A DNA stretch of 64,000 nt from Amycolatopsis bullii (lineage in GTDB: Bacteria > Actinomycetota > Actinomycetes > Mycobacteriales > Pseudonocardiaceae): contig NZ_BNAW01000049.1 in NCBI RefSeq assembly GCF_014654205.1, positions 1 to 64,000 of the forward strand. Reading direction: 5' to 3'. The notes below the pieces were generated by a model. That model was not told where the DNA came from. It saw only the letters and a program-made list of their open reading frames with translations, and did not search any database. Shown one piece after another: positions 43,354-51,190 of this stretch (the first letter of the stretch is position 1; every line of letters starts with the position of its first letter). The position numbers and the translations under genes were made by a program.

Positions 43354-44366
43354 TTCGAACCTCCCCAGCAGTTCTGCAGGCCCCAGGCGGAGTCGTGGCT
43401 CTCGATGCCGGGCAGGGGCTTGTCGGTGATCACAGCCGATCCGGTGTTCACGAACCCGGACGGCTTCTTGCCGGTCTTGGCGTATTCGACGGCGGCGAGC
43501 ACGCCCTGCTCGGCCATCTTCTTCGGGAACTGCATGACGGTGGCGGCGAACTGGCCGTCCTTGACGTTCTGGACGCCTTCGCAGCCGCCGTCGATCGAGC
43601 CCATGACGATCTGGTTCGTCAGCCCGCGGGCCTTGAGCGCCGCGTACGCGCCGCGGCCCATCGGCTCGTTCATCGAGTAGACGGCGTTGATGTCGGTGCT
43701 GCGCTGCAGCAGGTTCTCCATGCCCTGCTGGGCCAGGCTCTGGTCGCCGTTGGCCGCGGTGTGGCCCTTGATCTCCGGCGAGCCGTCGGTGAGCCCGATG
43801 CCCTTGAGGAACCCGCCGTGCCGCTGGGTGTCGACCGTGCTGCCGGCGGTCCCGTCGACCATCAGCAGCTTGGGCGGAACACCGTTGAGCGCGGCCTTGA
43901 CGTAGGCGCCCTGCTGCTCGCCGGCCGCGAAGTTGTCGGTGGCGAAGGTGGCGTCGACGGCGTCGGCCGGCTCGGTGGCGGTGTCGAGGGCGATGACCAG
44001 GACCCCGGCGTCGCGGGCGTCCTTGATCGCCTTGAGCACGCCGGTCGACGAGCTGGGCGTGATGAGGATGGTGTTCGCGCCCTGCTGGCGGAGGTTCTCG
44101 ATGGCGCGGACCTGGCCGTCGTTGTCGCCGTCGAACTGGCCGGCCAGCGCGCTGAAGTCGGCGCCGTTGGCCTGCGCGGCCGCTCTGGCGGCGTTGCGGA
44201 GTTCCACGAAGTAGGGGTTGGTGTCGGTCTTGGTGACCAGGCCGACCTTGGCTTTGCCGCTCCCGCCCGTGTTGGTGTTGCCACCCCAGTGGCGCTCGAC
44301 CGTGCACCCGGTCGTCGCGGCGAGGACGGCGGCCAGCGTGAGCGCGGTGAGACTTCGCTGTCTCAT
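43350..44366 (-). CDS. Sugar-binding lipoprotein of ABC importer (FrcB-like)
   Basis: A 338-residue periplasmic-binding-type protein anchored outside the membrane. The signal peptide ends in a lipobox with Cys21 (A-T-T-G-C). The mature part is a type I binding fold: V-G-L-V-T-K-T-D-T-N-P-Y-F, then I-L-I-T-P-S-S-S and A-L-D-T-A-T-E-P-A-D, close to FrcB of the rhizobial fructose importer. It is the first gene of the six-gene operon, directly after the 24-bp LacI-type operator. Confidence 0.92.
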   Translation of the reverse strand: MRQRSLTALTLAAVLAATTGCTVERHWGGNTNTGGSGKAKVGLVTKTDTNPYFVELRNAARAAAQANGADFSALAGQFDGDNDGQVRAIENLRQQGANTILITPSSSTGVLKAIKDARDAGVLVIALDTATEPADAVDATFATDNFAAGEQQGAYVKAALNGVPPKLLMVDGTAGSTVDTQRHGGFLKGIGLTDGSPEIKGHTAANGDQSLAQQGMENLLQRSTDINAVYSMNEPMGRGAYAALKARGLTNQIVMGSIDGGCEGVQNVKDGQFAATVMQFPKKMAEQGVLAAVEYAKTGKKPSGFVNTGSAVITDKPLPGIESHDSAWGLQNCWGGSK

Positions 44367-44435
44367 GGTTTCCCAGCCTTTGTTCGTGTCGAGGCTTGCC
44401 GATGGTCGGGAAGGTAGACAGACTGCTCTCGGCGC

Positions 44436-44459
44436 GCAAGCGTTTGCGCAAACGCTTGC
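44436..44459. promoter_or_regulatory. LacI operator, 24-bp perfect palindrome
   Basis: The arms GCAAGCGTTTGC and GCAAACGCTTGC meet without spacer. It holds three CG-centred pseudo-palindromes (CAAGCGTTTG, TTTGCGCAAA, CAAACGCTTG), the form LacI-family proteins prefer. It lies 70 bases before the binding-protein gene and 14 bases before the LacI start, so it could repress both. Confidence 0.85.
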
Positions 44460-44473
44460 CGGAAAGGATCGGG

Positions 44474-45511
44474 ATGCCCTCATCGAAGTCTTCGCGGCCG
44501 ACTCAGCGGGACATCGCCGAGCTCGCGGGCGTCTCGATCACGACCGTCTCGCACGTGGTGAACGGGACGCGCGCGGTCGCCGAGGACACCAAGGCGGCGG
44601 TGCTGCGGGCGATCGAGGCGACCGGCTACACCGGCGACGCGATCGCGCGTTCGCTGGTCACCGGGGGCACCCGGTCGATCGGGATGGCGATCTCGCTGGT
44701 GGCCAACCCGTACTTCGCGACGCTGATGCAGGCCATCGAGCGCGAGGCGTCGCTGCACGGCTACACCGTCCTGCTGGCGGACACGCACGACGCGGCGGAA
44801 ACGGAGCGTGACACCGTGCGGGCGCTGCGCTCCCGTCGCGTCGACGGCCTGCTCATCACCCCGGCGCCCGGCGACGGCCCGGTGATCGGCGAGCTGGTGT
44901 CCCTCGACGTCCCGACCGTGCTGATCGACCGCCTGTCCACCCGCACCGACGTCGACCAGGTCGGGTCGGAGAACATCCAGGCGACGTCGGCGCTGACCGC
45001 GCACCTCGCGACGCTCGGGCACCGGCGGATCGGGATGATCAGCGGCGTGCCCGGGCTGTCGACCAGCGAGGAGCGCGTGCTCGGCTACCGGCTGGGGCTC
45101 GGGCGGTCCGGGCTGACCTGGTCGTCGGACCTCGTGGCCTGCGGGAACTCCTCGCGCGAGGGCGGCGCGCTGGCGTTGAGCACGCTGCTGGCCCTGCCCG
45201 AGCCGCCGACGGCGCTGGTCGTCGGCAACGACAGCATGATGGTCGGGGTGCTGCACGAGGCCCGGCGGCGCGGGCTGCGGATCGGGCGGGACCTGCCGGT
45301 GGTGGTCTACGACGACGTCGAGTGGGCGGACCTGGTCGATCCGCCGCTGACGACGATGGCGCAGCCGATCGAGGAGATCGGCCGCCAGGCGGTGCGGCTG
45401 CTGCTGGCCCGGATCAACGACCCGGCGCGCAAGGCCGAAACGGTCCGGCTGGCACCCACCCTGCGTCACCGTGAGTCGTGCGGCTGCCCACCGGTTCACT
45501 CACTTCAGTGA
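44474..45511 (+). CDS. LacI-family transcriptional regulator of the sugar operon
   Basis: A 345-residue regulator. The helix-turn-helix and hinge are complete: T-Q-R-D-I-A-E-L-A-G-V-S-I-T-T-V-S-H-V-V-N-G (about 11-32). Residues 65-335 are a sugar-binding type I fold with V-A-N-P-Y-F-A-T-L and H-R-R-I-G-M-I-S-G. It is divergent from the importer operon across the 24-bp operator and should repress it until the sugar binds. The end S-C-G-C-P-P has two cysteines. The stop lies in a TTCACT/AGTGAA repeat. Confidence 0.92.
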   Translation: MPSSKSSRPTQRDIAELAGVSITTVSHVVNGTRAVAEDTKAAVLRAIEATGYTGDAIARSLVTGGTRSIGMAISLVANPYFATLMQAIEREASLHGYTVLLADTHDAAETERDTVRALRSRRVDGLLITPAPGDGPVIGELVSLDVPTVLIDRLSTRTDVDQVGSENIQATSALTAHLATLGHRRIGMISGVPGLSTSEERVLGYRLGLGRSGLTWSSDLVACGNSSREGGALALSTLLALPEPPTALVVGNDSMMVGVLHEARRRGLRIGRDLPVVVYDDVEWADLVDPPLTTMAQPIEEIGRQAVRLLLARINDPARKAETVRLAPTLRHRESCGCPPVHSLQ

Positions 45512-45542
45512 ATCTGGGTTCCTGACACCTCCGTACGGCCGT

Positions 45543-45564
45543 TCAGCGGATACGTTGCCGCTGA
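45543..45564. promoter_or_regulatory. Inverted repeat before the HTH-less LacI-like gene
   Basis: TCAGCGG and CCGCTGA, eight bases apart, 17 bases before the start of the gene. Possible operator or attenuating hairpin; nothing more can be said from sequence. Confidence 0.35.
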
Positions 45565-45580
45565 GCGTCTGCGAGGGCTT

Positions 45581-46447
45581 ATGACCGCACTTTCGCCGGA
45601 CCTCCGGTTGTGGGACCCCCCGGTCACCTACCGGATCGGCGTCGCGATGGGTGTCGACACGCACCCGTACTCCGGCGAACTGCTGCGCGCGATCAGGGCG
45701 GCCGCGGCGCAGGCGGGCTGCGACGTCGTGCTGGCGGACACCGAAGACACCGTGGGCGAAGAAGCCGCAGTGGTGCGCGCACTGCGCGCGGACCTGGTGG
45801 ACGGCGTGCTGCTGGTGCCTTCGGCCGGCGACGAAGCGGTGATCAACGGCCTGGTCCGGATGGGTGTGCCGACGGTGCTGGTGGACCGCGTGGCCGCGCG
45901 CAACGACGTCGACCAGGTGGGCACGGAGAACGTGCACGCGGTGGCGTCGCTGGTCCGCCACCTCACCGACCGGCGGCACCGGAAGATCGGCCTGATTTCG
46001 GGCGACGACGGCCTCGAGGTCAGCCGCGAGCGCGTCCGCGGCTACCGGCTCGGGCTGGAGCAGGCGGGCCTGCGCTTCAACCGCGAGCTGGTGGAGTGCG
46101 GGCTGTCGACCTCGGGCGGCGCGGCTCGCGCGACGGCCAAGCTCCTGGACGGCTGGCCCTCCCCGACGGCCCTGGTGGTGGCGGACGAGGCGATGCTAGT
46201 CGGCGTCCAGTACGAGGCCCACCGCCGGGGCATCCGGATCGGTTCGGAGCTGGCGGTGGTGGGCTACGGCGACATGGACTGGGCGCGGCGGGTGAGCCCG
46301 GCGGTGACGACGCTGGTCCAGCCGATCGCGGACCTGGGCCGCCGGGCGGTCCAGCTGCTGATGTCGCGTATGGCGGACCCGGACCGGCCCCCGGAGTCGG
46401 TGTGGCTGACCCCGAAACTCCTCCACGGCGCTTCCTGCGGGTGCTGA
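45581..46447 (+). CDS. LacI-like sugar-binding protein without DNA-binding domain
   Basis: A 288-residue protein aligned in pattern with residues 60-345 of the LacI regulator just upstream: I-G-V-A-M-G-V-D-T-H-P-Y, V-D-G-V-L-L-V-P-S-A-G-D, D-V-D-Q-V-G-T-E-N, H-R-K-I-G-L-I-S-G and the same end, A-S-C-G-C. The helix-turn-helix and hinge are missing: 69 bp separate the genes and no frame there encodes them. It has no signal peptide, so it is cytoplasmic. Likely a tandem duplicate that lost the DNA-binding part; it could modulate the regulator by heterodimerising or by binding the same sugar. Confidence 0.85.
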   Translation: MTALSPDLRLWDPPVTYRIGVAMGVDTHPYSGELLRAIRAAAAQAGCDVVLADTEDTVGEEAAVVRALRADLVDGVLLVPSAGDEAVINGLVRMGVPTVLVDRVAARNDVDQVGTENVHAVASLVRHLTDRRHRKIGLISGDDGLEVSRERVRGYRLGLEQAGLRFNRELVECGLSTSGGAARATAKLLDGWPSPTALVVADEAMLVGVQYEAHRRGIRIGSELAVVGYGDMDWARRVSPAVTTLVQPIADLGRRAVQLLMSRMADPDRPPESVWLTPKLLHGASCGC

Positions 46448-46457
46448 TACTGGGGCG

Positions 46458-46970
46458 GTGATCCGCCTCGCGCACACCGCCGACCTGCCCGAAGCCACCC
46501 GCGCCCTGCTCGACGACGCGTTCGAGGGCGAGTTCGCGGACACCGACTGGGAGAACGCCCTCGGTGGCACGCACGCCCTCGCCTTCGACGGCACCGAGCT
46601 CGTCGGCCACGCCGCGCTCGTCCAACGACGGCTGCTGCACGGCGAGCGCGTGCTCCGAGCCGGGTACGTCGAAGGCGTGGCCGTTCGCGCGGACCAACGC
46701 CGGCGGGGGCACGCGAGCGCGTTGATGACCGCGCTGGAACGGCTGCTGCCCGGCTACGACCTCGGCGCGCTGAGCGCTTCGGAGGAGGCGGTGGCGCTGT
46801 ACGAGGGCCGGGGCTGGCAGCGGTGGCGCGGACCGACCTTCGCGCTCACGCCATCGGGCATCCGGCGCACCGCGGACGAGGACGGCGGCGTGTACGTGTT
46901 CCCCGGCCGGGTGCCCCTGGACCTCGACGGCGGGCTAACCGCCGACTGGCGGGCCGGCGACGTCTGGTGA
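46458..46970 (+). CDS. aac(2')-I: Aminoglycoside 2'-N-acetyltransferase-like GNAT protein
   Basis: A 170-residue GNAT-fold acetyltransferase strongly like the chromosomal AAC(2')-I enzymes of mycobacteria. Shared stretches are T-D-W-E-N-A-L-G-G-T-H-A-L, G-H-A-A-L-V-Q-R-R-L, G-Y-V-E-G-V-A-V-R-A-D, L-G-A-L-S-A-S and the C-terminal D-W-R-A-G-D-V-W. These enzymes acetylate the 2'-amino group of gentamicin- and tobramycin-type drugs with acetyl-CoA. The native role in actinomycetes may be another amine. It starts 10 bp after the LacI-like gene and overlaps the convergent GH76 gene by 36 bp. Confidence 0.9.
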   Translation: MIRLAHTADLPEATRALLDDAFEGEFADTDWENALGGTHALAFDGTELVGHAALVQRRLLHGERVLRAGYVEGVAVRADQRRRGHASALMTALERLLPGYDLGALSASEEAVALYEGRGWQRWRGPTFALTPSGIRRTADEDGGVYVFPGRVPLDLDGGLTADWRAGDVW

Positions 46971-47963
46971 CAGCGTCGCCGCGGCTTCCAGGAGCATCCA
47001 GCCGCCCACCTGGACCGACAGGTCCCGCTCGGGTGCGTCCTCCGGCAACGGCCACGGCGCCGGGCGGTCCCAGTACGCGCTGAACAGCGGCCCCTCCGGC
47101 GCATCAGCCGCGCCCGACCAGCACGCCTCCGCCGATGTCAGCACCAGCGACCGGGCCGTCGCCGCCTCCGGACCGGGCAGAGAGCGTGCCGCCAACGCCA
47201 GATAGCGGGCCAGGATCGCCGCGAACAGGCCGCCGTCGCCGCCGCCTTGGCCGCGGATGACCCCTCCCGGCGCGACGTGCTCCGCGACCGCCCGCACGGT
47301 CCGGGCCGCGTCGTCCACTAAGGACAGTTCCAGGCAAGCACCGAGGTAGACACCTTGGCAGTACGTGTAAATGTGCTTCACCAGCTCGCCCGTGTCCGCC
47401 CGGATCCCGTCCCAGACCAAGCCGGACGACGGATCGACCAAAGTGGACGTCAGCCACGCAGTCATCTCGCGAGCCCGGGAGAGATTCCCCGATCGGGCGT
47501 GGAAGATCGCCGCCGGGCCGTTGGCCGGGGCGTTCTTGAAGTCGTCGCCGCGGCGCCACCAGATGCCGCCACCCGCGGCTGACGTCCAGCCCGACAGCAA
47601 CTGCGTGTCGATCGCCGCCAGCGCCGGGCCGACGTCGATCCCCAATGCGGAAACCCGTTGCAGCGCAAGGCCCAGCCACGCGATGTCGTCGTAGTAGTCG
47701 TTGGTCCACTTGCCGAAGTTGCGCAACCGCACCGAACGCACGAAGGACCGGATCAAGGCGAGCCGGCCGGAAGAAGGAGCACGCAGCTGGGCGTCGACCA
47801 GGGTGTCCAGCAGGTGCGCCTGCCACCAGTAGTTCCAGTGCCAGTGCACCCGCTGATCCATCGCCGCCGGCCAGCGGCTGCGGCCCAGGACCGTGCCGGG
47901 CAGGGCCCACACCCGGCGCAGGTGGCGCGAAGTCACCGCGTGTTCCGCGGCCGAGACGTCCAT
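46935..47963 (-). CDS. Glycoside hydrolase family 76 protein
   Basis: A 342-residue (alpha/alpha)6-barrel protein of GH76, the family of endo-alpha-1,6-mannanases. The catalytic pair of aspartates is seen in N-D-Y-Y-D-D-I-A-W (about 89-97). Other family parts are H-W-H-W-N-Y-W-W-Q-A-H and N-G-P-A-A-I-F. It has no signal peptide, which is unusual for a secreted-glycan enzyme and suggests a cytoplasmic or missed N-terminus. It is divergent from the molybdopterin oxidoreductase with an 18-bp palindrome between them. Confidence 0.85.
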   Translation of the reverse strand: MDVSAAEHAVTSRHLRRVWALPGTVLGRSRWPAAMDQRVHWHWNYWWQAHLLDTLVDAQLRAPSSGRLALIRSFVRSVRLRNFGKWTNDYYDDIAWLGLALQRVSALGIDVGPALAAIDTQLLSGWTSAAGGGIWWRRGDDFKNAPANGPAAIFHARSGNLSRAREMTAWLTSTLVDPSSGLVWDGIRADTGELVKHIYTYCQGVYLGACLELSLVDDAARTVRAVAEHVAPGGVIRGQGGGDGGLFAAILARYLALAARSLPGPEAATARSLVLTSAEACWSGAADAPEGPLFSAYWDRPAPWPLPEDAPERDLSVQVGGWMLLEAAATLSPDVAGPPVGG

Positions 47964-47987
47964 GACGCAATCGTGCCTTGCCCATCG

Positions 47988-48005
47988 ACATACCGCTCGG
48001 TATGT
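47988..48005. promoter_or_regulatory. TetR-type operator between GH76 and the molybdopterin enzyme
   Basis: ACATACCG and CGGTATGT around CT form a perfect 18-bp palindrome in the 51-bp divergent spacer. TATGTT, part of the right arm, would be the -10 of the molybdopterin enzyme, eight bases from its ATG, so binding should block transcription. No TetR gene is nearby. Confidence 0.65.
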
Positions 48006-48014
48006 TCGGTGGTC

Positions 48015-50150
48015 ATGACGACGGCCCACGTCACCTGCCCGCTGTGCGAAGCCACCTGCGGTCTCGAAGTGACGCTCGACGCGAACCAGCAGGTCACGCG
48101 CGTCCGAGGTGACGAGCAGGACGTCTTCTCGCGCGGGTACATCTGTCCCAAGGGGGCGTCGCTCGGCGCACTGCACCACGACCCCGACCGGCTGATCGCC
48201 CCGCTGCTCAAGCGCGACGGTGAGTTCGTCGAGGTCAGCTGGCAGGAGGCCTACGACGAGATCGCCCGCCGCCTGCCGCCGATCCTCGAGCAGCACGGCC
48301 GGGACGCCGTCGCGGTCTACGCCGGCAACCCCGGCGTGCACAACATCGCGCTGACGCTCTACGGCCGCGTGCTCTACAAAGCCTTGGGCACCAAGAACTT
48401 CTACAGCGCGACCTCCGTCGACCAGCTGCCGAAGCACTTCTCCGCCGGCACGATGTTCGGCGACCCGCTCGCCATCCCCGTCCCCGACCTGGACCGGACG
48501 CGGCACCTGCTGATCCTCGGCGCCAACCCGCTCGTCTCCAACGGCAGCCTGATGACCGCGCCGGACATCCGAGGGCGGCTGCGCGGGATCCGGGACCGCG
48601 GCGGCAAGATCGTCGTCGTCGACCCGCGCCGCACGCGCACCGCCCAGTTCGCCGACGAGCACCACGCCATCCGGCCCGGCACCGACGCACTGCTGCTGTT
48701 CGCGCTGGTCAACGTCCTCTTCGCGGAAGACCTCGTGGCGCCGGGGCGTCTGGAAGAACACCTCGACGGCCTCGACGACGTCCGCGAGCTGGCCCGGCCG
48801 TTCACCCCGGACGCCGTCGCGCCGCACACCGGCATCGGCGCCGGCGAGATCCGCCGGATGGCCCGGGAGCTGACGTCGGACAACGCTGTGGTCTACGGCC
48901 GGATCGGCACCACCACCCAGGCCTTCGGCACCATCGCGAGCTGGCTGGTCGACGTCCTCAACGTGCTCACCGGCCACCTCGACACCCCGGGCGGCGCGAT
49001 GTTCCCGCTGGCCGCGTGCCAGCCCACCGGGAACCGGCGGCCGTTCGCCGTCGGGCGCTGGCACAGCCGCGTGCGCGGCCTGCCCGAGGTCGTCGGCGAA
49101 CTGCCGGTCGCGACCCTCGCCGACGAGATCGAAACCCCGGGCGAGGGCCAGGTCCGCGCGCTGATCACGGTCAGCGGCAACCCCTGCCTGAGCACGCCGA
49201 ACGCCGGACGCCTGGCCGCGGCGCTCGACACCCTCGACTTCATGATCTCGGTCGACGTCTACCTCAACGAGACGTCCCGCCACGCCGACGTCATCCTGCC
49301 CGGTCCGTCGCCGCTCGAACGCCCGCACTTCGACCTGGCCTTCTACCAGCTGTCCATCCGCAACGTCGCCAACTGGACCCCCGCGACGCTCCCCTCGGCG
49401 CTGCCGCAGGAGTGGGAAACCATGCTCCGGCTCACCGGCATCGTCGCCGGTCAGGGCCCGGAGGCCGACGTCGCGGCGCTGGACGACTTCGTCGCCGCCG
49501 ACGTCGCCCGCCGCGCGGGCCTGGAGGTCACCCACGACCGGACCGGACCCGCCCGCCTGGTCGACCTGATGCTGCGCGCCGGGCCGTACGACGTCACGCT
49601 CGCCGACCTCGAGGCCGCGCCGCACGGGGTGGACTTCGGGCCGCTGAAGCCGCGGATCCCGGAGGTGCTGTGCACCGCGTCCGGGCGGATCGAGCTGGCA
49701 CCCGAGCCGATCGTCGCGGACGTCCCGCGGCTGCGGGAAGAACTCGCGAAGACGGCGGACGACGGGCTCGTGCTGATCGGGCGGCGGCACCTGAGCTCGA
49801 ACAACTCGTGGATGCACAACCTGGCCCCGCTGGTCCGCGGCGGCAACCGGTGCACGGTGCAGGTCCACCCCGCCGACGCGACGCGCCTCGGCCTCACCGA
49901 CGGTGGCCTCGCCTCGGTCACCTCCCGCGCCGGAAAGCTGCAGGTCCCGGTCGAGGTCACCGACGAGGTGCGGCCGGGCGTGGTGAGCATCCCGCACGGC
50001 TGGGGCCACGACGCCGACGGCTCGCGAACGCGGGTGGCACGCGCGAACCCCGGCGTGAACTCGAACCTCCTCACGGATGAGACATTTCTGGACAGGCCCT
50101 CCGGAACGTCGGTGTTGAACGGCATTCCCGTCGAGGTCGCCCCCGCCTGA
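48015..50150 (+). CDS. Molybdopterin-dependent oxidoreductase (formate dehydrogenase/nitrate reductase type)
   Basis: A 711-residue member of the DMSO reductase family. A [4Fe-4S] site is formed by Cys8, Cys11, Cys15 and Cys44 (C-P-L-C-E-A-T-C and Y-I-C-P-K-G). The bis-MGD domain follows, with Y-A-G-N-P-G-V-H-N and G-A-N-P-L, and a C-terminal molydopterin dinucleotide-binding barrel from about residue 590. The active-site ligand region has S-V-D-Q-L-P-K-H. The substrate is unknown; such solitary proteins occur widely in actinobacteria. Leaderless start with TATGTT upstream. No electron-transfer subunit is adjacent. Confidence 0.9.
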   Translation: MTTAHVTCPLCEATCGLEVTLDANQQVTRVRGDEQDVFSRGYICPKGASLGALHHDPDRLIAPLLKRDGEFVEVSWQEAYDEIARRLPPILEQHGRDAVAVYAGNPGVHNIALTLYGRVLYKALGTKNFYSATSVDQLPKHFSAGTMFGDPLAIPVPDLDRTRHLLILGANPLVSNGSLMTAPDIRGRLRGIRDRGGKIVVVDPRRTRTAQFADEHHAIRPGTDALLLFALVNVLFAEDLVAPGRLEEHLDGLDDVRELARPFTPDAVAPHTGIGAGEIRRMARELTSDNAVVYGRIGTTTQAFGTIASWLVDVLNVLTGHLDTPGGAMFPLAACQPTGNRRPFAVGRWHSRVRGLPEVVGELPVATLADEIETPGEGQVRALITVSGNPCLSTPNAGRLAAALDTLDFMISVDVYLNETSRHADVILPGPSPLERPHFDLAFYQLSIRNVANWTPATLPSALPQEWETMLRLTGIVAGQGPEADVAALDDFVAADVARRAGLEVTHDRTGPARLVDLMLRAGPYDVTLADLEAAPHGVDFGPLKPRIPEVLCTASGRIELAPEPIVADVPRLREELAKTADDGLVLIGRRHLSSNNSWMHNLAPLVRGGNRCTVQVHPADATRLGLTDGGLASVTSRAGKLQVPVEVTDEVRPGVVSIPHGWGHDADGSRTRVARANPGVNSNLLTDETFLDRPSGTSVLNGIPVEVAPA

Positions 50151-50192
50151 GCCTTGACACCGCGGCGAGCCGTCAAGGATTCTGCGACCGGC

Positions 50193-50208
50193 ATGTTTAC
50201 GTGAACAT
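50193..50208. promoter_or_regulatory. Near-palindrome before the cellulase gene
   Basis: ATGTTTAC/GTGAACAT, one mismatch, centred on CG as LacI-family sites are. TTGACA at 50154 and AGGATT at 50176 could be its promoter; the palindrome is downstream of the likely start of transcription. Confidence 0.45.
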
Positions 50209-50218
50209 CGGAGTTCGC

Positions 50219-51187
50219 ATGGCCCGTCTTCGTCACTGCCTGCTCGCTCTCCTGCTCGTTCCCCTCTTCGCCGTCCCGCACGAAGCCGCGGCCGCGACCA
50301 ACGCCTTCCGCGGCGTCAACTGGGCCGATGCCCGCGACAACTACGTGGACGGCTGGGTGATCCCGACCGGCCTCACCGCCGGGGACAGCTACGACAGCGT
50401 CCGCGGCAAGGCCGACGGCATCATCACCGGCTTCCAGCAGAAGCTGGGCGCGAACACCGTCCGGCTGCCGATCAACCCGCAGAGCGTCAACTCCGACTGG
50501 TGGGGGCGGTACAAGGGCGCCGCGGACTCGGCGCTGTCCCACGGCATGAAGGTCATCTTCGGCTACTGGGAAGCGAACAAGGACGGCTTCGTCGACGACA
50601 CGAACGCCTGGAACACCATGTGGGACAAGGTCACCGCCGACTACGGCGGCAACGCCAACGTGTACTTCGAGCCGATGAACGAGCCCTTCGGCTACCGCCT
50701 CAACGACTGGGTGTCCCTCTGCTCCACCTGGCTGTCCCGGCACTCGAACATCCCGCGCGGCCGGGTGCTGATCAGCGGCACCGGCTACAACGACAACGTC
50801 ACCGGGGTCGGCGCGGCGAGCGCGTTGAACGGCACGCTGCTGTCGCTGCACTTCTACGGCTTCTGGGCTTCGGACACGACCCGCTCGGCCTGGACGGCGA
50901 ACCTCAGCAACCGGCTCGGGTCGTACTCCTCCCGCACGATCATCGACGAGGCCGGTGCCCCGATGACGACCGGCTTGGACTACTCCGCCGGCCACCAGGA
51001 CGGCAACAACTTCACCGCGTACTTCGCCGCCACCACCGACCTGGCGCGCTCCCGGCAGATGGGCGTCGTCTACTGGCCCGGCCTGCGGTCCGGCGACACG
51101 TACTCGATCACGCGGCAGAGCGGCAGCGGCCTGGAGGTCAACAACGCGACGGGCGTCGCCCAGCTGCGCTGGGGCTGGGGCCTGTAG
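50219..51187 (+). CDS. Secreted GH5 cellulase-type glycoside hydrolase
   Basis: A 322-residue exported TIM-barrel enzyme. Residues 1-27 are a signal peptide (R-L-R, hydrophobic core, E-A-A-A-A). The GH5-type acid/base is Glu155 in M-N-E-P-F-G, and the nucleophile Glu244 in I-I-D-E-A-G. It should cut beta-1,4-glucan or mannan outside the cell. CGGAG precedes the ATG at 50219. There is no carbohydrate-binding module. A LacI-type near-palindrome upstream suggests sugar control. Its stop is three bases from the convergent methyltransferase stop. Confidence 0.9.
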   Translation: MARLRHCLLALLLVPLFAVPHEAAAATNAFRGVNWADARDNYVDGWVIPTGLTAGDSYDSVRGKADGIITGFQQKLGANTVRLPINPQSVNSDWWGRYKGAADSALSHGMKVIFGYWEANKDGFVDDTNAWNTMWDKVTADYGGNANVYFEPMNEPFGYRLNDWVSLCSTWLSRHSNIPRGRVLISGTGYNDNVTGVGAASALNGTLLSLHFYGFWASDTTRSAWTANLSNRLGSYSSRTIIDEAGAPMTTGLDYSAGHQDGNNFTAYFAATTDLARSRQMGVVYWPGLRSGDTYSITRQSGSGLEVNNATGVAQLRWGWGL

Positions 51188-51190
51188 CCG

